A stretch of 44,334 bases of DNA from Eisenbergiella porci (lineage in GTDB: Bacteria; Bacillota; Clostridia; Lachnospirales; Lachnospiraceae), in the NCBI RefSeq assembly GCF_009696275.1, contig NZ_VUMI01000048.1, positions 1 through 44,334 on the forward strand, in the 5' to 3' direction. The notes under the pieces were generated by a model. The model saw nothing but the letters and a program-made list of their open reading frames with translations, was not told the origin of the DNA and searched no databases. Shown here in pieces: positions 35,598 to 42,892 of the stretch. The translations under genes were made by a program, and so were the position numbers. Numbering within the stretch: position 1 is the stretch's first letter; every line of letters begins with the position of its first letter.

Positions 35598-35733
35598 GTT
35601 TCAGAATCCCCTGCGGGAATTCTGAAACTTTGCGGCTGTCGCCGCATGCAAATCCCCAAATAAGAACTGCCCGAAATGCAGATAATAAAGGGCGGTTATC
35701 TGTATTTCGGACAGTTCTTATTTGGGGTTTGCG
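35598..35733. repeat. Cluster of three inverted repeats, including 32-bp arms
   Basis: Three hairpins follow one another. First, GTTTCAGAAT... with ATTCTGAAAC (35598-35628). Second, TGCGGC TGTC GCCGCA (35631-35646). Third, a large one: 35654-35685 and 35696-35727 are reverse complements at 30 of 32 positions around a 10-base loop, with GCAAA/TTTGC extending the arms. Nothing here looks coding. It may be a mobile palindromic element. Confidence 0.85.
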
Positions 35734-35750
35734 CCCGGCTCGTAGCTATA

Positions 35751-35789
35751 AAAAAAGAAAGGAACAAGTTCCCTTTCCCTTCTTTTTTG
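35751..35789. terminator. Bidirectional terminator between thiI and the HPr-like gene
   Basis: AAAAAAAGAAAGGAAC, a two-base loop, then GTTCCCTTTCCCTTCTTTTTT forms an A/T-bounded stem with small bulges. Long A and T runs on either side suit termination in both directions between these convergent genes. Confidence 0.75.
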
Positions 35790-35848
35790 TGGGGTGGTCT
35801 CTTGCCCTTTTCTCTCATTTGTTTTAACTTGGACGGTTGCGGGAAGGA

Positions 35849-36079
35849 TTAAACCATGTAAGGCTTGAGTACTTCCAGAACTTCGTCAGAGTTATCTTCA
35901 GCATGGATGTTCAGGTCGATCGGCTTGGATAAGTCGAGGCTGAAGATGCCCATGATTGATTTTGCATCGATTACGTATCTTCCGGATACTAAATCAAAGT
36001 CATAATCAAATTTGGTAATGTCATTAACAAATGATTTTACCTTATCAATGGAATTTAATGAAATCTTAACGGTTTTCAT
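35849..36079 (-). CDS. HPr-like protein lacking the catalytic histidine (second copy)
   Basis: The 76-residue protein aligns with HPr along its length and best at YVIDAKSIMGIFSLDLSKPIDL (region about residues 34-55). It is even closer to the regulatory-serine segment of true HPr (LKSIMGVMSL) than the copy at 1464-1703. The active-site loop GIHARP is replaced by NSIDKVKS, with no histidine. So phosphotransfer from enzyme I is excluded, while phosphorylation at the serine by HPr kinase remains possible. An AAGGAGG lies about nine bases upstream of the start on the minus strand. It is divergent from mtaB with a 136-base shared leader. Confidence 0.85.
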   Translation of the reverse strand: MKTVKISLNSIDKVKSFVNDITKFDYDFDLVSGRYVIDAKSIMGIFSLDLSKPIDLNIHAEDNSDEVLEVLKPYMV

Positions 36080-36215
36080 TTTGTTTTACCTCCTTATTTG
36101 TTGGATAACAATGGCCGGCATACCGGTTACGTTATCTTATACCTTCTGCTTACATATTAAAGGGATGGGGGGTAAAAGTCAAGCACCAAACATGACAAAA
36201 ATAGTGGGGAATAAT

Positions 36216-37757
36216 ATGAAAAGTGTAGCATTACATAATTTGGGTTGTAAAGTAAATGCCTATGAGTTAGAGGTAATCGGACAAAAGTTACAAGAAAAAG
36301 GATACGATATTGTATCATTTGATAAAAAAGCGGATATATATATCGTAAATACGTGTACTGTGACAAATATTGCGGACCGGAAAAGCCGGCAGATGCTGCA
36401 TCGGGCGAAGAAGATGAACCCGGATGCGGTGGTGGTGGCAGTGGGCTGTTATGTGCAGGCGGGGAAGGAAGAGGCATTGCTTGACGGCAGTATCGATCTG
36501 GCTGTGGGCAATAACAGGAAGAAGGATATTGTGGAGATTCTGGAGGCCTTTCTTGCAAAGCGGGAGAAGGCCGGCGGGAGGGAATCCGGCGGTGATGTGT
36601 GGGAGGAGAAGACGCTTTCCCGGCGTTCTGTAGTGGATATCAGCCGGGAGGAGGCATATGAGGAGATGACGCTGCTTCGGCCTCAGGATGAGGATGAGGT
36701 CGGTAGAGAAGCCGGTTCTAACGTGGGACGCGGCCCTGAAGATGGGGATCCGGCAGGCGTTGGCGGAGGGACTTTTGGTGTCGGCGGAGAGTCCGGAGAG
36801 ATGGCGCTGTCTGCCCATACGAGGGCTTATATCAAAATCCAGGACGGCTGTAATCAGTTTTGTTCCTATTGTATTATACCGTATGCCAGGGGCCGGGTGC
36901 GCAGCAGGCGTCAGGAGGATGTGCTGCGGGAAATCAGGGGGCTGGCGGAAAGCGGTGTTAAAGAGGTAGTCCTGACAGGGATTCATCTGAGCTCCTACGG
37001 GATGGATTTCATTGATAAAACAGATGGGGATTATCTGGAAAACGGGAAGGATTTGCGGGGAACAGCCATGGAAAGGGCGTATCTGCTGAATCTGATCCGG
37101 GATATTGCAGCTGTTGACGGGATTGAAAGAATCCGGCTGGGATCACTGGAGCCGAGGATTATTACGGAGGAGTTTGCCGGCGGCCTGGCTGCGCTTCCCA
37201 AGGTGTGCCCTCATTTTCATCTTTCCCTGCAAAGCGGCTGTGATGAAACCTTAAAAAGAATGAATAGACATTATACGACGGAGGAATACTATGACAAGGT
37301 GGCGCTTCTCAGGCGTGTTTTTGCCAATCCCGCGGTTACGACAGATGTGATTGTAGGATTCCCCGGGGAAACGGAGGAAGAATTTGCGGTGACAAAGCGT
37401 TTCCTGGAGAAGGTGAATTTCTTCGAAATGCATGTGTTTAAGTATTCCAGGCGTCGGGGAACCGTGGCTGCCGCCATGGATAATCAGGTGCCGGAGCAGG
37501 TGAAGGCGCAGCGCAGCGCCGGGCTGCTGGAGCTGGAGCGGCAACAGTCAGCGGCATACAGACAGGGCTACATAGGGAATGGAATTACGATTCTCACGGA
37601 AGAAGCCAGGGAAATTGACGGAAAAGAGTATCGTATCGGCCATACCGAAACGTATGTGAAGGCGGCGGTTTTGGCAGAGAAGGCGGGAGGAAACCAGTTA
37701 ATATCCGGCAGGGCAGTAAGACTGCTTGAGGAAGATATCCTTCTGCTGGAAAACTAG
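36216..37757 (+). CDS. mtaB: tRNA (t6A37-C2) methylthiotransferase MtaB, with inserted segments
   Basis: The radical-SAM enzyme converts t6A37 to ms2t6A. Of 513 residues, the UPF0004 domain has its three cluster cysteines (C11, C47, C78). The radical SAM motif CNQFCSYC (C212, C216, C219) binds the second cluster, and a TRAM-like domain closes the C-terminus. Compared with family members of about 430-450 residues, two extra segments are visible. One at about 153-198 is rich in Gly, Glu and Asp and lies between UPF0004 and radical SAM domains. One at about 266-288 follows HLSSYGMDF. The ATG at 36216 gives the expected N-terminus MKSVALHNLGCKVN. Ribosome site weak. Divergent from an HPr-like gene. 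Confidence 0.93.
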   Translation: MKSVALHNLGCKVNAYELEVIGQKLQEKGYDIVSFDKKADIYIVNTCTVTNIADRKSRQMLHRAKKMNPDAVVVAVGCYVQAGKEEALLDGSIDLAVGNNRKKDIVEILEAFLAKREKAGGRESGGDVWEEKTLSRRSVVDISREEAYEEMTLLRPQDEDEVGREAGSNVGRGPEDGDPAGVGGGTFGVGGESGEMALSAHTRAYIKIQDGCNQFCSYCIIPYARGRVRSRRQEDVLREIRGLAESGVKEVVLTGIHLSSYGMDFIDKTDGDYLENGKDLRGTAMERAYLLNLIRDIAAVDGIERIRLGSLEPRIITEEFAGGLAALPKVCPHFHLSLQSGCDETLKRMNRHYTTEEYYDKVALLRRVFANPAVTTDVIVGFPGETEEEFAVTKRFLEKVNFFEMHVFKYSRRRGTVAAAMDNQVPEQVKAQRSAGLLELERQQSAAYRQGYIGNGITILTEEAREIDGKEYRIGHTETYVKAAVLAEKAGGNQLISGRAVRLLEEDILLLEN

Positions 37758-37897
37758 ATCCCAGGATTTCTCCGTCTGGCCTGTACAGAGGATTTCCCTG
37801 CGAGTGCCTTTGTGTATGGATGTGGAAAAAACGGACCGAAGATAAAAAAGACATTATTACAAAAAAACGGATTCGTTATTGCACACATTAAATTACG

Positions 37898-37926
37898 TTG
37901 AAATTTTCCGGAAAGTAGAGTAAGAT
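37898..37926 (+). promoter_or_regulatory. Promoter of the ireB-ruvX-yrzB operon
   Basis: TTGAAA (37898-37903) and TAAGAT (37921-37926) are separated by 17 bp. The leader to the ireB start is about 65 bases. mtaB ends 140 bases upstream. Confidence 0.6.
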
Positions 37927-37996
37927 AGAATGGAACAGGTATCTTGACAGGAATGCCGCCCCCTGTTTTATATGAAAACGGCAGGCGGAAGACGGA

Positions 37997-38284
37997 ATGG
38001 AGTATAAAATGCAGGACCAGGATTTTGGCAGCACGCAGTATTTTAAGGTGGAAAAAGAGCCGGAGAACGGGGTAAAGGTTATCCTCGCTGCGGTTTATGA
38101 AGCACTGACGGAAAAAGGTTATAACCCGGTTGACCAGATAGTGGGATATATTATGTCCGGAGATCCGACTTATATTACCAGCCATAAGAACGCAAGAGGC
38201 ATGATTATGCGTGCGGAGCGCGACGAGCTGGTGGAAGAGATGCTCAAGGAGTATATTAAGAACAATAACTGGGACAAGCGGTAA
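37997..38284 (+). CDS. ireB: IreB family regulatory phosphoprotein (UPF0297/YrzL)
   Basis: The 95-residue protein belongs to the family of Enterococcus IreB, a small substrate of the IreK Ser/Thr kinase linked to cephalosporin tolerance. Recognisable segments are QYFKVEKE, VYEALTEKGYNPVDQIVGYIMSGDPTYITSHKNAR and the acidic, helical end. A later ATG at 38009 is a possible start; the first has a purine-rich site. It opens the yrzL-yrrK-yrzB gene set also seen in Bacillus, here upstream of ruvX by 68 bases. Confidence 0.92.
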   Translation: MEYKMQDQDFGSTQYFKVEKEPENGVKVILAAVYEALTEKGYNPVDQIVGYIMSGDPTYITSHKNARGMIMRAERDELVEEMLKEYIKNNNWDKR

Positions 38285-38352
38285 GCGCGGCCTGACGGAA
38301 CGGCAGGGGGCTGCGGCCGGGAACGGGTGGACCCCGTAAAAGGATGGTAAAT

Positions 38353-38859
38353 ATGCGAATTATGGGACTGGACTTCGGGTCAAAGACGGTAGGTGTCGCC
38401 ATCAGTGACCCTTTATTGATTACTGCCCAGGGAATTGAAATTATCCGTAGAAAAGAAGAAAACAAACTCCGCCAGACGCTTGCCAGGATTGAGGAACTGA
38501 TTCTGGAGTATGAGGTGGAGGAAATTGTGCTGGGATATCCGAAGCATATGAATGATTCGGAGGGAGACCGTGTCGCCCTGACCAAGGAATTTGCGGAAAA
38601 GCTGATGCGGCGTACTGCGCTGCCCATTACCTTCTGGGATGAGCGGCTTACCACGGTGGCTGCGGACCGCACCATGATAGAAGCGGGAATCCGCAGGGAA
38701 GACAGGAAAGAGCATGTGGACAGGATCGCTGCGGTCCTGATACTGCAGGGCTATCTGGATTACAGGAAGAACAGACAGGATGGCGTTCTGGAGCAGGAAA
38801 AGCCTGAGCCGGACGAGGATGCCGGAGAAACAGAAGTGCGGATGGAAACCGGGCTGTAA
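38353..38859 (+). CDS. ruvX: Putative Holliday junction resolvase / pre-16S rRNA nuclease RuvX (YqgF)
   Basis: The 168-residue protein has the RNase H-like fold of YqgF. Motifs are [16 protein letters not shown] (residues 4-19), [29 protein letters not shown] with catalytic DE, and [15 protein letters not shown]. In E. coli its essential job is 16S rRNA maturation. The ATG at 38353 is chosen because AAAGG lies nine bases upstream; the ATG at 38344 overlaps that site. The C-terminal 25 residues are acidic and less conserved. The next gene, yrzB, starts 25 bases later. Confidence 0.93.
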   Translation: MRIMGLDFGSKTVGVAISDPLLITAQGIEIIRRKEENKLRQTLARIEELILEYEVEEIVLGYPKHMNDSEGDRVALTKEFAEKLMRRTALPITFWDERLTTVAADRTMIEAGIRREDRKEHVDRIAAVLILQGYLDYRKNRQDGVLEQEKPEPDEDAGETEVRMETGL

Positions 38860-38884
38860 GAGAGAAGAAAGCAGGAAAGTTATT

Positions 38885-39151
38885 TTGGAAAAAATTGAAT
38901 TTTGCCCCGACGGCGGCGAAAAAGTTGAATTTTACGTATTGGAACAGACAAGACTGGGAGGCTGTGATTATATCCTGGTAACCGATTCCATGGATTCGGA
39001 GGAGGAAGAGGGGGAAGCCCTGATCCTGAAGGATATCTCAGCACCTGAAGATAAAGAGGCCATCTATGAAATCGTGGAGGATGAACGCGAGCTGGATGCG
39101 GTGGCCGAGATTTTTTCCGATATGCTGGAGGATATCGACCTGGAAAAATAA
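38885..39151 (+). CDS. DUF1292 protein (YrzB / UPF0473 family)
   Basis: The 88-residue acidic protein begins at a TTG codon (VILEKIEF in the open frame), with AGGA eight bases upstream. No ATG gives a family-like start. The core FYVLEQTRLGGCDYILVTDS and the acidic stretch EEEEGEALILKDI match the DUF1292 family, always found beside ireB and ruvX. Function unknown. It completes the conserved three-gene set. Confidence 0.88.
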   Translation: MEKIEFCPDGGEKVEFYVLEQTRLGGCDYILVTDSMDSEEEEGEALILKDISAPEDKEAIYEIVEDERELDAVAEIFSDMLEDIDLEK

Positions 39152-39169
39152 TCCGGGAAAATTAGCAGT

Positions 39170-39218
39170 CAGGAAATGTTACGTTGGATAAGCTTTCCTG
39201 CCGGTCAGCAATTTTTCG
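39170..39218 (+). other. Hairpin upstream of the Fur-family gene
   Basis: CAGGAAA (39170-39176) and TTTCCTG (39194-39200) form a 7-bp stem, followed at 39212 by ATTTTTC. It might be a weak terminator for the ireB operon or part of a Fur-box-like control region; the first is more likely. Confidence 0.4.
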
Positions 39219-39234
39219 GTAGGAGGTAGTGGAC

Positions 39235-39711
39235 ATGGCCCTTGATGAAGAAAAGATTAAAGGAATACTGAAGGAAAAAGGACTGAAGGTAACCCGTCAG
39301 CGTCTTGTTGTGCTGAACGCGCTGGCATCGAAGCCGGATTCCCACCTGACTGCAGAGGAAATATATGATTTAGTTAAAACAGACAGTCCCGAAATAGGGC
39401 TGGCTACTGTTTATAGAACAATACAGTTATTTATGGAATTGCATCTGATAGACCGGATTAACCTGGATGATGGATTTGTAAGGTATGAAATTGGCGATAT
39501 GGGGACGAAAAAAAACAGCCATCACCATCATCACCTGATTTGTCTTTCGTGCGGCAGGGTCTTGAGCGTGGAGGATGATCTGCTGGACGAACTGGAAGCA
39601 GAAATTGCGCGGACGACAGGCTTTAAGGTTACCGATCATGAGGTGAAGCTCTACGGGTACTGTAAGGAATGTGGAGGTAATTTGATTGAAAAAAACAAAA
39701 CAAGTGAATAA
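39235..39711 (+). CDS. Fur/PerR family metal- or peroxide-responsive repressor
   Basis: The 158-residue regulator has an N-terminal winged helix (residues about 1-85, LTAEEIYDLVK and IGLATVYRTIQLFMELHLI). It then has a dimerisation domain with the metal-binding run SHHHHHLICLSCG, and the structural zinc cysteine pairs CLSC and CKEC. The ATG at 39235 has AGGAGG eight bases upstream. Whether it senses iron, zinc or peroxide cannot be decided by eye. Its end overlaps the start of rnj by 26 bases, so the two are coupled. Confidence 0.93.
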   Translation: MALDEEKIKGILKEKGLKVTRQRLVVLNALASKPDSHLTAEEIYDLVKTDSPEIGLATVYRTIQLFMELHLIDRINLDDGFVRYEIGDMGTKKNSHHHHHLICLSCGRVLSVEDDLLDELEAEIARTTGFKVTDHEVKLYGYCKECGGNLIEKNKTSE

Positions 39712-41365
39712 TGGCGGCTCCAAGCTGAAAGTAATACCTTTGGGCGGGCTGGAGCAGATTGGACTGAACATTACTGCCTTCGAGTACGAGGACAGTATTG
39801 TTGTGGTGGACTGCGGTCTTTCGTTCCCCGACGACGATATGCTGGGAATCGACATGGTGATCCCGGATATCACGTACCTGAAGGAAAATGTGGACAAGGT
39901 AAAGGGCTTCGTGATCACCCACGGACATGAAGACCATATCGGAGCGCTCCCCTATGTATTAAAGCAGCTGAATATCCCCGTTTATGCCACCCGTCTGACG
40001 ATGGGAATTATCGAAAACAAGCTTAAGGAGCACAACCTTCTGAATCATACCAAGAGGAAGGTTATCAAATTCGGCCAGTCCATTAATCTGGGCCAGTTCA
40101 GGATTGAATTCATTAAGACAAACCACAGTATTGTGGATGCGGCAGCTCTCGCTATTTACTCCCCGGCGGGCACCGTTGTTCATACAGGGGACTTTAAAGT
40201 GGATTATACACCGGTATTCGGTGATGCCATAGATCTGCAGCGTTTTGCAGAAATCGGGAAAAAAGGCGTACTGGCTCTGCTGTGCGACAGCACTAACGCC
40301 GAAAGACCCGGCTTTACACCGTCCGAGAGGACTTTGAGCCGCATTTTTGACACCATTTTCCATGAGCATCCCAATCAGAGAATCCTGATTGCCACCTTTG
40401 CTTCCAATGTGGACAGGGTGCAGCAGATTATTAACTCTGCGTATAAATACAACCGTAAAGTTGTTGTGGAAGGCCGGAGCATGGTAAATATCATTGATAC
40501 TGCCATGAACCTGGGCTGCCTGAATATTCCTGAAAATACGCTGATTAATATTGAACAGCTCAAGAATTATCCGGATGAACGCACCGTTATCATTACAACG
40601 GGGAGCCAGGGAGAGAGCATGGCGGCTTTGAGCCGTATGGCGGGAAGCGCACACAGGAAGATTTCCATTACTCCCAATGATGTTATTATTTTCTCTTCCC
40701 ATCCGATCCCCGGCAACGAGAAGGCGGTTACCAAGGTAATCAATGAGCTTTCCATAAAGGGTGCGGAGGTAATTTTCCAGGATGTCCATGTATCCGGACA
40801 TGCCTGCCAGGAAGAGATCAAGCTGATTTATACACTGGTACAGCCCAAATATGCCATCCCTGTTCACGGTGAATTCAAGCACCGTAAGGCGCAGTCAAGG
40901 CTGGCGGCGGATCTGGGAATACCCAAGGAAAATATTTTTATGATAAATTCCGGAGATGTTCTGGAAATGGATGAGGAAAAGGCCCAGGTGACCGGCAAGG
41001 TACAGGTTGGCTCCATTCTGGTTGACGGCCTTGGCGTCGGTGATGTGGGCAATGTGGTGCTCAGGGACCGCCAGCATCTGGCGGAGGACGGAATCATGAT
41101 CGTGGTCCTGGGGCTGGATTCCGCTACAGGACAGCTGGTAAGCGGACCGGATCTGGTATCAAGAGGCTTTGTATATGTGAAGGAATCCGATGAGCTGATG
41201 GAAGAGGCAAGAGCCCTGATGACGAATGTCCTTGACAACTGCATAGGCCGCGGCTGCAGCGACTGGGGCAAAATCAAATCCACAGTGAAGGATTCTCTCG
41301 GTGATTTCATCTGGAAAAAGACGAAACGCCGTCCTATGATACTTCCCATCATTATGGAAGTCTAG
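39686..41365 (+). CDS. rnj: Ribonuclease J
   Basis: The 559-residue metallo-beta-lactamase/beta-CASP nuclease degrades and matures RNA with 5'-exo and endonuclease activities. The metal site is HGHEDH (about residues 77-82), with HTGDFKVD and SSHPIPGNE as further motifs. VHGEFKHRKAQ belongs to the beta-CASP domain. It starts at TTG 39686, eight bases after GGAGG (39673-39677), inside the last codons of the Fur-family gene. The family start KLKVIPLGGLEQIGLN agrees. Normal length. Confidence 0.96.
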   Translation: MKKTKQVNNGGSKLKVIPLGGLEQIGLNITAFEYEDSIVVVDCGLSFPDDDMLGIDMVIPDITYLKENVDKVKGFVITHGHEDHIGALPYVLKQLNIPVYATRLTMGIIENKLKEHNLLNHTKRKVIKFGQSINLGQFRIEFIKTNHSIVDAAALAIYSPAGTVVHTGDFKVDYTPVFGDAIDLQRFAEIGKKGVLALLCDSTNAERPGFTPSERTLSRIFDTIFHEHPNQRILIATFASNVDRVQQIINSAYKYNRKVVVEGRSMVNIIDTAMNLGCLNIPENTLINIEQLKNYPDERTVIITTGSQGESMAALSRMAGSAHRKISITPNDVIIFSSHPIPGNEKAVTKVINELSIKGAEVIFQDVHVSGHACQEEIKLIYTLVQPKYAIPVHGEFKHRKAQSRLAADLGIPKENIFMINSGDVLEMDEEKAQVTGKVQVGSILVDGLGVGDVGNVVLRDRQHLAEDGIMIVVLGLDSATGQLVSGPDLVSRGFVYVKESDELMEEARALMTNVLDNCIGRGCSDWGKIKSTVKDSLGDFIWKKTKRRPMILPIIMEV

Positions 41366-41390
41366 ATGAGTGAAACGGAGTGATAAAAGG

Positions 41391-41714
41391 ATGGAAGTAC
41401 AGGAAGCTCTGGAACAGCTGGCCCAGGCGATAAAGGACTCTGACATATACCGGGAATACCGCAGACAGAGCGAGAAAGTGGATAATACGGGCGATATGCG
41501 GGAAAAGATTGACGAGTACCGTGTCCGTAACTTTGAATTGCAGAATTCGGTTCAGACAGAAGATTTACTTGACAAGCTGGATGCTTTTGAGAGAGAATAT
41601 GAGAAATTCAGGGAAGACCCGTTGGTGGAGGAATTCCTGGATGCCGAACTGGCTTTCTGCCGTATGATGCAGGAAATTGACGTAAAACTGGCGGAGGCAA
41701 TGGATTTTGAGTAG
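41391..41714 (+). CDS. YlbF/YmcA family regulator
   Basis: The 107-residue, all-helical protein resembles YlbF and YmcA, which in Bacillus bind RNase Y and tune mRNA maturation, biofilm and sporulation. Adjacent position to rnj fits an RNA-decay role, although that link is inference. The ATG at 41391 has GGAGTG eight bases upstream; a GTG at 41370 is an alternative. Helices are strongly amphipathic and Glu/Arg-rich. The next gene overlaps its end. Confidence 0.8.
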   Translation: MEVQEALEQLAQAIKDSDIYREYRRQSEKVDNTGDMREKIDEYRVRNFELQNSVQTEDLLDKLDAFEREYEKFREDPLVEEFLDAELAFCRMMQEIDVKLAEAMDFE

Positions 41715-42126
41715 GAAGGGAAAAAAGCGGTCGATGAAGAAAAAAGAGGCAGCGGGAATGGCGGTGCATTCCGTAATTAAAATCGTTGTAATCGTACTTG
41801 TGGTCATGGTCATCTACCGTCTGGGAAGCATGGCCTTTGAATACGGGGAAAGAATCTTCGGAGAACCGCCGATGGCAGATGCCCCCGGAACTGATATAGA
41901 AATTATGATTCAGAACGGCGACGATGTGAAGGTGATTGCGCAGAAGCTTGAGGATGCGGGGCTGGTCCGTGACGCAGGCCTGTTTGTCCTGCAGGAGAAG
42001 CTGGCCGGTTATAAGGATGGCCTGAAAGCGGGAACCTATACGCTGAACACCTCCATGACGCCGGATGAAATGATACAGATTATGGCGGCCTCTTCGGAGG
42101 AGGACCAGGACGGGGAAGGAAGTTAA
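41707..42126 (+). CDS. Short MltG/YceG-like membrane protein without the catalytic domain
   Basis: The 139-residue protein has one transmembrane segment (about 24-42) and a C-terminal part (about 55-130) like the LysM-like subdomain of MltG: IQNGDDVKVIAQKLEDAGLVRD and LKAGTYTLNTSMTPDEMIQIM. Full MltG proteins have about 340 residues and continue into the transglycosylase domain with a catalytic glutamate, missing here. It starts at TTG 41707, nine bases after GGAGG, overlapping the ylbF-like gene by eight bases; an ATG at 41734 is a second option. trmR-like and U32 genes follow, as in Bacillus yrrL-yrrM-yrrN. Confidence 0.75.
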   Translation: MSRKGKKRSMKKKEAAGMAVHSVIKIVVIVLVVMVIYRLGSMAFEYGERIFGEPPMADAPGTDIEIMIQNGDDVKVIAQKLEDAGLVRDAGLFVLQEKLAGYKDGLKAGTYTLNTSMTPDEMIQIMAASSEEDQDGEGS

Positions 42127-42129
42127 CCT

Positions 42130-42786
42130 ATGATAACCGATGAACGCCTGACGGCCTTCATCAATTCCCTGGATACGGGGAATCCGGCATATCTTAACGA
42201 ACTGGAAAAGGAAGCAAGGGAAACCAATGTGCCGATTATCCGCACGGAAACCCAGAGCCTGTTAAGGACACTGATATCCATTAACAGGCCTGCACGGATT
42301 CTGGAGGTGGGGACGGCTATTGGTTTTTCTGCCCTTTGCATGAGTGAATATGCACCGCAGGGCTGTCAGATCACAACCATTGAAAAATATGAAAAAAGAA
42401 TTCCCATTGCAAAAGAGAATTTCCGCAGGTTTGGGAAGGAAGAGCAGATTCACCTGCTGGAAGGTGATGCGGCAGAAGTGCTCAGGGAGTTGAGCGGAAG
42501 CTATGATTTTATTTTTATGGATGCGGCCAAAGGCCAGTATCTGCATTTTCTGCCGGATACGCTTCGCCTGTTAAGGGACGGCGGGCTGCTGATATCGGAT
42601 AATGTGCTCCAGGACGGGGACATTCTGGAATCCCGGTACGCGGTGACCAGAAGGGACAGGACCATCCATGCCCGTATGCGGGAATACCTGTATGTACTGA
42701 AGCATCATCCGGAGCTGATTACCTCCGTGCTTCCTGTGGGAGACGGTGTGGCCGTCAGTGTAAAGAGTAAAAATAACGGACTTTGA
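42130..42786 (+). CDS. Class I O-methyltransferase, probably TrmR-like tRNA methyltransferase
   Basis: The 218-residue enzyme has the catechol-O-methyltransferase fold: ILEVGTAIGFSALCM (about 56-70), the adenine loop TTIEKYE, FIFMDAAKGQY (about 122-132) and ISDNVLQDGDI. In Bacillus the homologue YrrM (TrmR) methylates 5-hydroxyuridine at tRNA position 34. The U32 gene next door would make that hydroxyuridine, which supports the same role. It begins three bases after the MltG-like stop. It could otherwise be a small-molecule O-methyltransferase. Confidence 0.85.
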   Translation: MITDERLTAFINSLDTGNPAYLNELEKEARETNVPIIRTETQSLLRTLISINRPARILEVGTAIGFSALCMSEYAPQGCQITTIEKYEKRIPIAKENFRRFGKEEQIHLLEGDAAEVLRELSGSYDFIFMDAAKGQYLHFLPDTLRLLRDGGLLISDNVLQDGDILESRYAVTRRDRTIHARMREYLYVLKHHPELITSVLPVGDGVAVSVKSKNNGL

Positions 42787-42892
42787 ATTACGCCTGGAGG
42801 GAGCTGAATGTGCTTCTTCCGGCGTTTTGCGGATCATGAGCGGCTGTCTGGATATCCGGACTGCTGCTGTAACGGAAAGGGATAAGAACGGT

